From contig JALUTQ010000028.1 in the NCBI GenBank assembly GCA_032718865.1, forward strand, positions 62,001 to 126,000: a stretch of 64,000 nucleotides of DNA, read 5' to 3'. The notes under the pieces are model-generated. The model was not told the DNA's origin. It was given only the letters and a program-made list of their open reading frames with translations, and ran no database searches. Shown here piece after piece: positions 12,586 to 24,281 of this stretch. Positions within the stretch are counted from its first letter, which is position 1; each line of letters opens with the position of its first letter. The position numbers and the translations under genes were made by a program. Source of the stretch: Tilletia caries. Lineage: Eukaryota; Basidiomycota; Exobasidiomycetes; Tilletiales; Tilletiaceae.

Positions 12586-15500
12586 CTACAACGCCCCGAC
12601 CTGCTTGAGTAAGGCGCCAAGTCGCAAGAAGTGCTGCTCCGAGATGGCCGAGGTGTAATACTCGTGCTCCGAGTTGTGCCCGCTGACGAGGTTGTGAGCC
12701 AGCTCGTGCGCAAGACTGTGGAAGACGCTGATGATCGCGTCGCCCGGTTGTCGTGCGGCGACGTCCTTGTCGTGCCATGCCAGGTAGAACCGCAGGTTGA
12801 GGAAGATCGTCCCTTCGCGATTGAAGGCAATGGTAGGGCCTTCGACGTCGCAGAAGATGTTCAGAACACCTGGACGCAGCCTGAACACCCCTTCGCCAAC
12901 AGGTCGATACACGTGCTCGATCAGCCGTTGAATCGCTCCCTGATTGTCCGCCAGAGTCTGACGTGGGTTCGTGTACTCCGGGGAGAGATAGATGTTCATC
13001 CCCATGATCTGGCCCGCCTTCGTCAAGTCGGCCGCAATGCCGACGTCGCAGTAGGATGACTCGGCCTCCTTGATTTGCTTGCCCTTCTGGACCTGCGACT
13101 GGATTCGCTCCGAGCCATCCGGTCGAGACGCATTCACGGCAGACATGACACTCTGCTTGATGTTGTTCAGGGGCGTCGGAACCGCTCCCACAGAGTGCGC
13201 GGGCATGTCCTTTATCGGTACCGGGCGTGTCCCCGACGACGACAACTCCGGATTCCCAGCACCGGATCGACCAGCAGCGGCAACGGGAGAGGGTCGATGA
13301 GCATTGTTGGATATGCCTGAAATGGACGAAGTCCCCGACGCCAAGGAAGACATATCGTTGTTGCCTTGCTTGAAGCGACTGCTGAATTTTGAGAACAGGT
13401 TCTTGCTACCCTGAGCAGCCGCAGCCGCAGTAGCTGCAGCGGAGGCCTCTTCGTACTCGCGGTCGGCAGCTTCTGATCCAGCACCTTTCTCACCATACAG
13501 CGGAGGTTTACCCGCAGGAACCGGAGGACCGACTCCGGTCGGCCCACTTTCTGGTCCCGTTGCCTTGGTCGCCATTTGCTGAACCTCTTGCAACCGCTTT
13601 TGCTCAGCCAACTGCTCCTTGGCCGCCACCTCCTGCGCATCCTTCAACCTCTGGTCTGCGGCCTTCTTGTCGGCCTCCTTCTGTTCGATGATTCGATCGA
13701 CATGGAAGCCACGTCGCTTGAGGTCGCGCAGCGATGAAGAGAGGAGAGTCATGTAGAGCAACACCTCGGCCAGATTCTGTCGATGGAGCAGGAACCGGTT
13801 CAATGCCGAAGCCACTTCGAACCAATCGAGCTCTTGTGAAGCGGAGACGGAGACGTAGAGCCGAAGGCGATTGTTCTGCCAGTCCGCCAGTGCCGAAGTA
13901 TACTGTGTATGTCTGTTGTGGATGCTTGCGAGTTGGAAGGTCCTTGTTCGGACCAGGCCCTTCCCTTCCACACCGCGAACCTCGAGGTGTTTCTTGAGCC
14001 AATCAGCGTCCCGGTGGATGTCGGCCCGTTGCGTCTTTCGCTGCTCAAAGATGAATAAAGGTGTCCGTTCCATAATCTGTGCCTTGATCTGATCAGCCAC
14101 CGGCGAGCTTTGCAAGACGGTCCCGGCGACAGATTGCCGCTCCTCGACCAGCGTGCTGAGCATCGGGCAGCCGAGCGGCTTGTACAGATGCTGCTCGAGC
14201 AATTCGTCGTGAGGGGCGAAGAAAGCTATGCCACCGAAGATCATGTGCGCACTGGCATCGTCCACGATCACCACTTGCGCAGGCCGCAACAGATCATAGG
14301 TCAGCAGACCTTGCTCCTCATCTTCTTCCTCGTCCATGATGTTCGGTATGCCATCCTGACCGCTTTCTCGCTTGGCCCCATCATTCGCCCGACGGGACTC
14401 GCGTTTTGATCCCAAGAGGAAGGCCGAGTCGCGCATCTCGTCTCGTGTCCGCTTTGGAACTCGTCGCCAATTGGTGGCAATCTGTCGCAAAATGTCCAGG
14501 TAGTTGTCGCTCGAGCCGGCAAGCGTGTAGAAGTTCCGAGGATCGCGGACGAGCTTGGCGGCAACTTCCTCAATGGTCGGCTCGTCCGTCACACCGCAAT
14601 TGCGGAGGAAATACCCGGCCTTCTCCCCAAAGTCGACAAAGAGGAAAACATCCTTGTAGCTCAGACTGGCCACACGAGAGCTGCCGAAGAAAGCGACGAT
14701 TGGGGCGACCAAAGTAATCTCGTCCTTGACATTGCCTTTCGGATCCTTCGCAGGCCGAGCGACGGGGATAAAGTTCTTGTCGCGAAGGAACTGGTAATGA
14801 TTTGATCCGAAGGTGCTGACAGATGCAAAGTACTCGAAGATTTGTTGAGCCCTGACCTTGTCTTTCGTCGGTGAGCGCAGCAGGCGAGTGATCAATGCGT
14901 TCGGATCAGGGTTTTCGCGCACTTTGAATCGCGCCACGTCGATAGTGGTGAAGAGAGAGGAGTCTACCACGTCAAAGCCAAGCAAGGCGGCTTTGGGGTT
15001 TGTGTAGGCTTGTTCCAGGTTCCGAAGATTGGTCGCTGAAGAGGCTTCCTTCTCTTCTTTGCTCAGGGCCGACCCATCGGAGGTCGAAGGCAGACAAGGC
15101 ACAAATGCATACTGACAAGCATCTTGGAAGTTGTACTGCGCCGCGTAGACGGCGTCCCATTTCTCCCGCAAGTACACCAGAGCCTTGGTCCGCATCGCCA
15201 CGACTTCCTTGGTAGTAGTGGGGTCAGATGCCTTCTCCAGCAAGGTGCTCAGAGGCGGGTGTCGCTTCAGACCAAGAGTGTCAAACAGGAACTTGGCTTC
15301 TTCGGAATTTGCGCGCCATGTTCGCTGTGCAGTAGGGCGCCCTTCGTCGGCTGTGTTGCCTAGCGCTCCTTTTTGAGCAACGGCAGTCTTCGTCCAGTCC
15401 AGCAAAGGGAGACCAAGGGCTCGAAGCGCTGGCAAAGGCTCGTAAAGCTGATTGGCCCGATGTCTCTTGACTTTGGGTTTCCCTTCAGCATCAGTCTGCG

Positions 15501-18500
15501 GCTCCTCGCCTTCGCGAGGGAACATTGAAGTCTTCTTCAGTCGGTCCCTCTCCTCGACGGACAGCGTGCCTTGGTTGTTTGCCAGGTAGCCGACCAGTTC
15601 GACGTGGGACCAGTCACCCGCAGCGAGAAGACGAGTGAAGATCATCTGCAACTCGACGTGTTTCCGAATCCCGAGAGCAGCAAGGACCTTTTCGAGGTTT
15701 CCTTTGACGATGGCGTTGCCCGAAGGAAAGGTGACGATGGGCAGGTCGTCAAACAGTGACACGCTCGGGAAATAAGCTTGCTGTGGTTTCTGCATGCCAC
15801 TGCGAGTGGGGATGCAAGGAATATCTTGCAGGCTTTTAGTGATCTCAGCTTGCTGGCCTGCGGAGATGTTGCCCCAGGCTCGGGCGAGCACCACGAAGAC
15901 GCGCTCCGAGAAAGCTGGACTGAGCTGGATATTCTCCTCGTCCGACGCAGGGACATTAGACGTCGAAGTAGCGCTGAGGGCGACCAGATGGGACACCCAC
16001 TGAGCAACCGAAAGCTCTCGCCAGTCGAAAATGTTCGAAAGCTCTTCAGGCTGGAAGCTCTTGCTGACCTCGTACGCCAAGCAGGAAGGCGGGTAAGGGA
16101 AGCCGGTCGGGATGCGCTGTGAATTTAGGTAGGTAGCAACTTCTCCGAGCGGCTGTATCCGTAGCGCGAGGTCTTGTGCGGGGCTTGCATCTTTGTCGGC
16201 GTCGGCCCGTGGTGCTGGCGGCAGAGTGAGCACCGCGGTTTCGAATAGCTTTGCTCGGAGAGAAGGGTTGTAGTCCGGATGTGTCGCCACCATGATGAAC
16301 CACTTCAAACAGGCCTTCATCTCCTCTACGTTCAAAGGCCTATCCGAAAGCTCTTTGAAGACGTCAGGCATTTGTACCTCCATCAACAGGCCTCTAGTGG
16401 TACATGCACGAATGAAGTCCGCCGCCTTCGTGATGTGGGCCGCTGGGAGCATCGGAAGCTGCTTGATGAAGGGATTGAGCACCTCGTTGGGAAGTCGCAC
16501 CCGACTCGAAGGCCAGACGCCGCAAGTCGACATGATTCGGACGGCCTTATCCGCTTCCGAAGGCGATGATTGCATGAACTTCAACATGCGGCTCGATTCC
16601 GCCCTACCTTCCGTGCTGACAGCGAAGAAGCGATTTTGCAGGATCTCTGCCACCTTTCCGCTGGGGTGACTAGTGCGGATTGTGAAGAAACGAAGGAGAT
16701 GGAGAGCTCGATCGAAGAGATCTTCCGCAATCTCCTGTCCTTTCACATCGTCGTCGGCTGGACGATTGGAATTTGCTTTGAACTCCTTGTCCCAAAGCTG
16801 TCCAAGCAGGGTCATTTCATGCTCGTAAAGAGCCCTGATGAGGTAGCCTCCCATGGAAAGCAACTGTATGGACAACATGAATCAGTCTCATGCCGTGGCT
16901 GCAGACGCAAAGGCCAGTGTTTCACTCACCTCTTCATTCCATTCCCTGCAATACTTGTCGATGAAGTCAAGACTCTCTCGCTCGACAGTGGGGATGAATC
17001 TTGCTGCAAGATGACCCGCAAATCCAGTCGTCTGATGCGTTCGGAATCCGATGAAGACATGTCCTTGTTGTTCGCGAGCCATTTGGGTAACTGCATCGTC
17101 GTCAGATATGTTGCCTCGCCTGCCACTCTGCTTGGCCACCGCATCTCCTACCCCATCATCGCCCGAGCCTGCTCCCGACAGCCACGGCAGCAGGGTGCCG
17201 AACAAGTGTCGATTGGTCAATCTGCGCTCATCAGTCTTGCTGAGCGAGACGGCAATTTTCTTGGTCTTCTCCTCCTCCTTCTTCTTTGCTGCTGAGTTCG
17301 CAGATGTCGTAAAGACATCTTCCTCGCCCCCACTGCGCTTGACCTCGTCTCGGTCGGCGAAGACGACGCTGAATGCGGTGCGAGCCGGAGGCGGCTTCTT
17401 TGTACTGCGTTCGATCTCCTTAATGAAGGCGGCGTCGGCGACCACGTTCAGATGTGCGGTGGCGATTCGGAAGTGTACGACTGTCGTGACTGGCTTTGCG
17501 TCGCGCAGAGCGAGAACAATGAAGCTTTCCTCTGGATGAACGGGAGCTGGTGCGGGAACAGGTGGCCGTGGCGTAGGGATTGGAGCGAGGACTGGCGCGG
17601 GCGCGGGAGTCGACTTTTTGCCCAGTCCAAAGAAGCTACTGAAGGCGCTCCGTTTGCTTTCAGAGCCAGACGAGGTAGACGAGCTGCCTATATTGAACAG
17701 GCCTGCCACTGCGGCGGCGCCGGCACTCAAGCCGCTTTTCTGTGCCTGCTCGGCTGCCTTTGCGCGCTTGCGCCTTGCTTCCAGTTCCGTCGCCATTGCG
17801 CTTGCGAGCAGGAGGGGATGGTGTAGGGCGGTGATCTGGACTCTGGAGGAAGATAATGACTCGAGCCGGAGCATCCGACCGGGAGAAATTGCGTTGAGGT
17901 TGGACGGGACGGCTAGCTCGTTCCGATTAGGACTTGCGAGGGTGGTCACCGCTGAACCACCTCCCGCCTGCATCGGTGGCTGGCCATTAACACTTTTCTC
18001 AAACTCGCAGAGGACGCGGTCGTCCCAGTGGAGGGCTACTCGACGAATCCGGGCGGTAAAGGTGAGAGAGGTCGCCAAGAAACGTGCAAGATTGAGGGGG
18101 TGGTCAGGGAGAGGCGCCGGTTCTCGCAAAGGCATCATGAAGGTTGTCCACGGCCGTTCTGCGCAACTGAGCTCTGGAGCAGGCGCAGGAGCTGTCCACC
18201 GGTCTTCTCGTAGAGAGCCCTTCTTCGGCTTTGATGACCCTGCGTCTGCGCTGCCGTCTTGGGCCGAAGAGGAGGGAGGAGTCGGGACTGGCGCGTGACG
18301 CGTGAATAGGCTGTCGTTGTCCCAGAAGAAGCCCATGATCTCGCCGCCACTGGACACCATGGGATTCTCGCAAATAGAAAAGACGGAGTAGTATCCGACA
18401 CCGAATGCGCCGATGCGTTCCGGGTCTGGGTTGCCCTCTGCGATACGACGGAGACGGGCCCAATCTTCGGTGCGGAACGGCATACCATCGTTCGCAAAGG

Positions 18501-18971
18501 CCCAAGAGTGGAGCTTTGCGTCGAGATCTAGTTGTGGCGGTTCATTCGGTGCCCCGTGCGCAGTTGCAAACGACGTGTCCGCGCCCCCTGCAGGCTCCCC
18601 ATCTGCCGTCGCCGATGCTGCTGTGGGATTATCGCTGTGACTTGGCGCTGCTGCGAGCGCCTTGCGCTGCTTGTATTCGTGGTATTGCTTCGACTCGAAG
18701 CGCAGGTGGCACTCGGTAGCTCCCGCATCGTCAGCATTCTGAAGCAGCTCTCGAAAAACTGTCCACTCGGCAGCGTAGCGGGCCAAGATTTTCTGCAGGG
18801 AAGTACAGCAGCAATCTTGAGCAAGGTCGCGCAATAATGAGAAAGATCGCAGTATTGAGCATGTAGCGTACTTACGTCGATAAGCGCGCGCTGATTGACG
18901 GTGATCGCTTGAGGCGCGGCGGACGATGACAGCAGCGCTGAGAGAGCCGCTGTCGAGTCGACCCCAGCCAT
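12586..18971 (-). CDS. Sacsin-like GHKL ATPase protein with C-terminal HELAH motif
   Basis: Predicted 2,078-residue protein. Exons (minus): 18971-18876, 18792-16930, 16863-12586. The N terminus is an HSP90/sacsin-type ATP-binding fold: FRELLQNADDAGA (N-box Asn and Asp), AFANDGMPF and the glycine box IGAFGVGYYSVFS. It matches the fungal sacsin-like family carrying DUF3684. The central 1,000+ residues have no motif I recognise. A charged, probably coiled segment (around IIEQKEADKKAADQRL) and a Ser/Gly-rich linker precede the last 200 residues, which contain DVEGPTIAFNREGTIFLNL and HELAHNLVSGHNSEHEYY. That HExxH with further His and Glu is typical of zinc metallopeptidases. The two introns are 83 and 66 nt. 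The start was chosen because it gives the first Met in the frame that splices into the ATPase domain. A proteostasis role is inferred from family resemblance only. Confidence 0.82.
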
Positions 18972-19727
18972 GGCAGCAGACCCACGCGATCACTTGAAGG
19001 AGATAGGCGATAGAAAGGTCGATACCGAGCCGCTCTGTGCGCTTGGACAGCAATGTTGGGAACGAGCTCCTCGCCGTCGTGAGCTGTAAGCACGTCGTCC
19101 AGCTCCAGCTCCTGTTGGTTCATGGTTGGGGGGCCAAATTCTGGCATACGTAAGCAGGCCCACCGCCCAACTCACTCGGCCGAGTCGCTCATTTCGTGAC
19201 GTTCCAGTTTCGCCGAACGTTACGACACTGCACAACGTTCCCACCACTGCAGAACCAAACAAAAATTCATTGAATCATGCCCATCGTTCATCGACCTCCG
19301 CTTCAGAAGAACCTGGCAGCTGAGTATGGGCGTCGGCAACGGGAGAACGAAAGCTACTGCCGACGTCGCAAGTAGCAACGCGAGCACGACTCACGAGGGC
19401 CAACAGCTACTCCGGGTTCCGATCTCATTTCGACCAGCACCCTCCGTCGCGATCGTGCTGTATGTAACTCGACATCAGCTGCGACATGCGACACTCCGGA
19501 AGAGAATTGCGCTACGGACTCCTGCGTTCATGCCGTACCTAATTTTCTGCTTCTCTTCTTCAGATTCCAGAGCTGCCTCGAGGTGCACCCTCTTACTCTC
19601 AGCAGCAGCACCGAGTGATAGATATAAATATCAGACCTACGAGCTGCTGACGACTCCTTCCTCCCTATCCTCACACTATTTACCATAATTCCTTCTCCTC
19701 ACTCATCAGACACAGTTCCCCACCAAA
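18972..19727. promoter_or_regulatory. Divergent promoter region with cutinase TATA box
   Basis: Intergenic DNA between the minus-strand ATPase gene and the first cutinase. A TATAAATA element at 19623-19630 lies about 100 bases before the cutinase ATG and is followed by a pyrimidine-rich leader, a normal spacing for a strongly regulated fungal gene. Some ORF-like sequence at 19000-19147 could be an extra 5' exon of the ATPase gene, but no splice evidence supports it. Confidence 0.5.
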
Positions 19728-20429
19728 ATGCGCTACATCTCTTCTCTCACCTTCACACTCGCCGCGCTCACGGTCGCCTGCACGGCAGCTTCTTACCCCC
19801 ACGCTTCAGGCTGCAAGGATTATGTCCTCATCAGCAGTCGAGGAACCGGAGAGCCCCAAGGCCCTTCGTCCGAACTCAAAAGCGTCATCAAGACGGTCTT
19901 CGACACCCTTCCCAACGGCGTTGCGGTCGACACCGTGTACCCAGCCGATTGGAATTTACAGATTGGCATCGGCGCAAACTGGATCAAGGAATACATCGGG
20001 AAGAGTCTCGCATCCTGTCCGCGTCAGAAGTTCGCTTTGCTCGGCTACAGCCAAGGCTCCATGGTGTCTTCGGCTGCCCTAGACAGGCTTCCTCACGGCG
20101 CGAACGGCGCGATCAAGGCGGCCCTCTTCTTCGGTAACCCGTTCCACGTGCCTCAGCGTCCAGGAAACGTAGACGAACACGGTCGTCCTTCCACAGGTGC
20201 CTCCGGTTGTGAATCGGCCAACAACCCCCCCGCTGCGAACGCCTTTGCAGCGTCAGGACGACTTCTGGATGTCTGCTTCACAGGTGACACGGTCTGCAAC
20301 AAGCCGCCCGCCATGGCCCCGATGAGACACGGCGTGTACGGATTTTCGAAACAACACGGCATGTACGGATTTACGGAAGAAACTGTGAGGCTGGGGGCCG
20401 ACTTCCTCATCAAGCATCTGCGCGGATGA
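19728..20429 (+). CDS. Secreted cutinase, paralog 1
   Basis: Predicted 233-residue, intronless serine esterase of the cutinase family (PF01083). A signal peptide of about 20 residues (MRYISSLTFTLAALTVACTA) is followed by the mature start CKDYVLISSRGTGEPQGPSS. Catalytic triad by family position: Ser in GYSQG, Asp in VCFTGD, and His in the HGVYG/HGMYG region near the C terminus. Cysteines at CKDY, SCPRQ, CFTGD and VCN fit the family's disulphides. These enzymes hydrolyse ester bonds of cutin and related polyesters outside the cell. A 27-base tandem duplication at 20328-20381 repeats the segment carrying the presumed catalytic His. A TATA box lies at 19623. Three related loci occur in this window (21974, 39513, 59824). 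Family assignment is firm; substrate is inferred. Confidence 0.9.
   Translation: MRYISSLTFTLAALTVACTAASYPHASGCKDYVLISSRGTGEPQGPSSELKSVIKTVFDTLPNGVAVDTVYPADWNLQIGIGANWIKEYIGKSLASCPRQKFALLGYSQGSMVSSAALDRLPHGANGAIKAALFFGNPFHVPQRPGNVDEHGRPSTGASGCESANNPPAANAFAASGRLLDVCFTGDTVCNKPPAMAPMRHGVYGFSKQHGMYGFTEETVRLGADFLIKHLRG
20328..20381 (+). repeat. 27-base in-frame tandem duplication in cutinase 1
   Basis: Two adjacent 27-base units (20328-20354 and 20355-20381) differ at a few positions and encode HGVYGFSKQ and HGMYGFTEE. Paralogs at 21974 and 59824 have only one such unit (HGKYG, HGRYG), so this is a recent local duplication. Confidence 0.85.
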
Positions 20430-21973
20430 TACGTCGATCTCGTCCATGCTGAGGAGCACACTGATGGTCGAACCTCTTCCGATACGCCCTCGGAGGAATG
20501 AGGATCACTTGAACCCTTCCCTCCTCTTCCACTGCCAACCCTTCCCATTCCCCTCCCCTTCTCGCCTCGCTCCCTTCCACACCATCCCTTGACCCAAAAC
20601 AACGCCTGAACACTCAACCAGTGAGTATCATGTATCCACTCTCATTGCGCTACCTTCTTATCCTTTCCTTGATAACATTTCGAATCAAACTGAGCCATAC
20701 GCTGGGCTTTTGTGCTGCCGCCATTCTCTTTGAAGCACTTACCATTATATATGTATGCGTAAAGAGGCGGCACCAACTCAACTCAGAACGTCTGCGCACG
20801 CTGGTCGCTGAGAGCGGGTCAATGGATCGAGAAGGTGACGATGGAGATATGTTTCCCCGTCTGCTGAGACGAGAGATGAGGTGAACAGAATCCGCATATG
20901 AGATTAAGTCATCCCCGACGGGTGTCGCCTATGTACGAGATTGTGCCGCCTTTGTCTGTCCAACGTCCAACGTTGCCTGGGTACAGCCGACGGAACGTAA
21001 TTCTTCCGCAACTGGGACAATTTTACGCCGAAAGGTGAAGTTGGGAGAGGTGGAACCAGCAACTGACTGAGGCAAGCATGCATCCTCTCCCGCCAGGACG
21101 GCAGTGACATCTAAGTTCTAACTGTGATAGTAATGCTGTCTGCTGCTGCTACATACATACATACGAACGGTCGCTGCGAGAAGTGAAAAGCAGTTGGGAT
21201 GATCCGAAGCGCGAAATGAGGCGCTCTGCGTAGCAGCTCTCCTAATGGAGTTGCTCCGACTCCCCAGCAACTCCCATATACAAAAAGATGGAAGTAGCAC
21301 CTTGAGGACATCAACTCAGTATGTACAGTACTCTGCGATCGACCCCAATCTGCTGTGCTGCAACGCAATCTGACAAATGAGGTCACCCTTTTCCGGCCGT
21401 TGCGTTCTCTTCCGTGCCACGACTTCATTTCGGGACATGTGGCAGGCCATAGCGATTTGTTACAATGTACTCTCGGCCTATGCTCGTGCCAGTAACCTTC
21501 ATCCGATTTGCCTCCCCTAGTTTTCTGAACTTCGGAGTTGTTCCTGGGAGATGCGAGATGTGAAAGCATTGCACGGACGGCCAGCTTTGGTTACCCGTTA
21601 CAAAGTTACTTCCGTGCGCAGCTGCGAACCCCTTTTCCTCCTACCACTCCTCACCTCCAAGGTGTACAGCAGAGCCTCAGAAGTTCGGGTTGACGTCCCC
21701 CTGACAATCTGAGATGCAGCTGTCGAGATTAAACGGTGACATGCATGTTGACAGTCTCCGTGGAATCTTTCCTGTAGCAGGCCCAATCTTTGGCAAGTGG
21801 GTATAAATAGCGGGCTTGAAGGCGCTGACATCTCTTTGCTACCTTTCCGTACACACCTGACTTTCCTTCCCTATCCTCGCCCACTCCTTCTCTCGTCCAC
21901 CTCCTCTCTCGTCCATCTCTCCTCTGGTCCATTTATCCCCTCACTTATACCTCACTCATCCACTCCTGCCAAA
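20430..21973. other. Intergenic region between cutinases 1 and 2
   Basis: About 1.5 kb with no firm gene. A TATAAATAG element at 21802-21810, about 165 bases before the second cutinase ATG, is followed by a long C/T-rich leader. An open frame at about 20630-20884 has a hydrophobic start and a basic tail, but no family match or codon support; I do not call it. Confidence 0.5.
21802..21810 (+). promoter_or_regulatory. TATA box of cutinase 2
   Basis: TATAAATAG lies upstream of the pyrimidine-rich leader that precedes the cutinase 2 start codon, the same layout as cutinase 1. Confidence 0.6.
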
Positions 21974-22696
21974 ATGCGCTTCATTCCTTCGCTTACCCTC
22001 GCACTCGCCACCCTCACCGTCGCCTGCACTGCAGCCCCCATGTCATTCCCTCCGACTCGTCCGACTCCTGCAACTCTTCCGACTCTTGCGACTTGCAAGG
22101 ACTACGTGCTCATTAGCTCACGCGGAACCCAGGAACGTCAAGGTCCTTCCTTCATCTTTAAAGACATCATCAAGGACGTTCTGCAAGCACTCCCCAATGG
22201 CGCCGAGGTCGACACCGTGTACCCTGCCGACTGGGGCATGCACTTCGAGATTGGATCGGACTGGATCTTCCAATATATCACGAAGAGCCTCGCATCCTGC
22301 CCGCAGCAGAAATTCGCCCTCCTAGGCTGGAGTCAAGGCGCGATGGTGTCGTCGGGTGCCATCCAGAAGTTCGCGGAAAGCAGGTCTGCGGCCAAGAACT
22401 CGATCAAGGCGGCCGTGTTCTTTGGCAACCCATTCCATGTGCCCCATCGCGTAGGAAACGTTGATGAGCATGGGCAGTTCACCACTTCAGCGGTTTCGGG
22501 TATCGCTTCATACGGCAATCCCAACGCTGCGACCAGCTTTGCGCAGCAAGGAAAACTGCTGGACATCTGCTTCGAAGGGGACACCATTTGCAACAGGGCC
22601 CGCTCTTCGGACCCGGCTGCCCATGGCAAATACGGAGCGCGCCCGCAGATCACGAAAATGTCGGTCGACTTCCTCCTCAAGCATCTGCGCGAATGA
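21974..22696 (+). CDS. Secreted cutinase, paralog 2
   Basis: Predicted 240-residue, intronless cutinase-family serine esterase. The start at 21974 (CAAAATGCG) aligns with paralog 1 and begins the signal peptide MRFIPSLTLALATLTVACTA; an upstream in-frame ATG lies in the promoter and was rejected. A short Pro/Thr-rich linker precedes CKDYVLISSRGTQERQGPS. The nucleophile elbow is GWSQG, with Trp where the paralogs have Tyr. The Asp lies in ICFEGDTIC and the His in HGKYG. It shares the GNPFHVP and GNVDEHG blocks with paralogs 1 and 3. Expected location is extracellular. It sits directly downstream of paralog 1 in the same orientation, consistent with tandem duplication followed by divergence. Confidence 0.9.
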   Translation: MRFIPSLTLALATLTVACTAAPMSFPPTRPTPATLPTLATCKDYVLISSRGTQERQGPSFIFKDIIKDVLQALPNGAEVDTVYPADWGMHFEIGSDWIFQYITKSLASCPQQKFALLGWSQGAMVSSGAIQKFAESRSAAKNSIKAAVFFGNPFHVPHRVGNVDEHGQFTTSAVSGIASYGNPNAATSFAQQGKLLDICFEGDTICNRARSSDPAAHGKYGARPQITKMSVDFLLKHLRE

Positions 22697-23624
22697 GCTG
22701 CATATTCCTTCAACCCTCAGGTGATCACTGTCGGTCGACAGTGATCAAAGACTCTCACGTTCAAACAGCATCACCTCGGTCCTGCGCATTTTCCCCTTCG
22801 ACCCGTCACCTCTTAAGCCAGTGTCAGGCACACTGGCTCCAGCAATCCTTTCCGCTCACAACCAGAATCTCAGCCACATGCCCGGTGTATGTGAGCTCGT
22901 GTTTCGCATATGGGCTTCTCTCCCTTCCACCTTCCACCTTTCGTCTCCACCCCTCCGGCCTACCGTGTTCCGCCGCCTGCCTCGTTTGCTCCTTCTCTAG
23001 CATCCTCATCGTGTTAGCCCTCTCATTCATTTTGCCAATCTAATAACGCTGTGCGTTTGTGCTCTTCAAGTGTCACTCTGCCCTTTCTGGCTTCATTGGT
23101 TCGGACACCATCATAATGAACTCGTACTTGTTAAGGTGAGCCATGATTATCTAGCAGCATTTGCTTATCGCGAGCGCGGGAACGATTTACTCACTGTTCT
23201 TCTCCCACGCCTGCAAGCTGTATTACATGTGCAGCGGGCACAGGCTGATTGCTGAGTGGTATGTAATGTGATCGATGCAAAACGGGCCAGATTTCTGAGT
23301 TTCCCTTTGTCCACGGCAAGAACGTGCGGGACCAGAAAGGTGTATAAAGGCAACCTATTGGTCAGCGGTCAGCTGGATCAGGCACTCATCAATGAAAGTC
23401 GTCTCTTCGTTCGAGCGTCTGATTCATTGCAGCAAATGTTGAGTGCCTCTCGAATGGAGTCCGCTTACGTCGAAGTGGGTGTATAAAGCAGCGCTGCCGA
23501 ATCTATCTCCCACCTCTCAAGTACCATTACGTTTCTGCACCTTCCATATAGCTAGGTACGCTACGTGAGACTCTTTGTTCTCTGTACATCTGCTGACAGA
23601 TTTCGATACTTCCAACAGAAATGA
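22697..23624. other. Intergenic region with two TATA-like elements
   Basis: No gene supported. TATAAA occurs at 23343-23348 and again at 23482-23487, both followed by pyrimidine-rich sequence leading to the next gene. A 5'-UTR intron may end at CCAACAG just before the ATG at 23625, as seems to occur in its paralog. Confidence 0.5.
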
Positions 23625-24281
23625 ATGTCCGCTGCTGTCCTTCACAACTACTCGCCCGTGCTCTTTCAGAGTCTGCCTTCCGTTGGCCGAGCCGCTGCCA
23701 GCTTCAAGGAGTCCGGCGGTCTCTGCAAGATCGAGACCGCACTTGCAGCGGTGGCTCGAAAGCACCCTTCTGCCGTAAACTACGGCGTCCAGCTCCTTCA
23801 CCGCCATTCCGGCCTTGACCAGGACGAGATCATGCTGGCGTACGGCCCGACGACCGTCCCTGTGAAGAAGTCCGAGCTTTCGGAGGCTAGCAAGAACAAC
23901 ATCTATGCAGCCATCTGGGGCATTCGTCCCGGAAGTGACGAGCTCATCCCGCTCGAGTTTGGGTTCGCCGATGCTGCCGCCGAGAAGCTTCCGGAGCTCG
24001 ACCAGCAGCTCGCTCAAGACTTCGCACACGTGCTGTACGAGCTGGGACTCGAGCATGTCCTTGGTCTCGCCCTCATCAAGCCTGGGCAAGACCTCGGACT
24101 GGAGACAACGCATGGACGAGCGAACATCGTTCTGCCAGCCAAATACCTCGCCAAGTCGGACAACCTTGTGGACGTTTGCTGGCCCCTAACTACGCTGGGC
24201 GAAAAGCGTGTGACGAAGTGCATCCAGACCTGCAGGACGACTCCAAACGGTCATCACATCGAGAACCATATGGCAGGGTAA
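23625..24281 (+). CDS. Uncharacterised protein, paralog of the gene at 33342
   Basis: Predicted 218-residue protein without a signal peptide or membrane segment. I do not recognise a named domain. It aligns along its length with the product at 33342: LQLLHRH (VQLLHRH here), a following LDxDEI, YGxTTxPxK, PLEFxFA, LxQDFAxxxYxxGLE, GLAL and THGRANIV. The His-rich LLHRH and the acidic LDxDE segment are the best-conserved landmarks. I recall similar LLHRH-containing unnamed proteins in other fungi, but cannot verify this here. The start at 23625 is the Met that aligns with the paralog. An upstream TATAAA and a probable 5'-UTR intron mirror the paralog's layout. Function unknown; cytosolic location inferred from the lack of targeting signals. 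Confidence 0.75.
   Translation: MSAAVLHNYSPVLFQSLPSVGRAAASFKESGGLCKIETALAAVARKHPSAVNYGVQLLHRHSGLDQDEIMLAYGPTTVPVKKSELSEASKNNIYAAIWGIRPGSDELIPLEFGFADAAAEKLPELDQQLAQDFAHVLYELGLEHVLGLALIKPGQDLGLETTHGRANIVLPAKYLAKSDNLVDVCWPLTTLGEKRVTKCIQTCRTTPNGHHIENHMAG

Noticed and set aside
18872..19147. Upstream frame starting MPEFGPPTMNQQELELDD as a possible N terminus of the ATPase
   Set aside because: It overlaps the chosen first exon in a different frame and does not splice in phase into the ATPase domain.
20630..20884. Possible small membrane protein (hydrophobic start, basic tail) downstream of cutinase 1
   Set aside because: No paralog, no intron like the other small genes, and it lies where the cutinase 3' UTR is expected.
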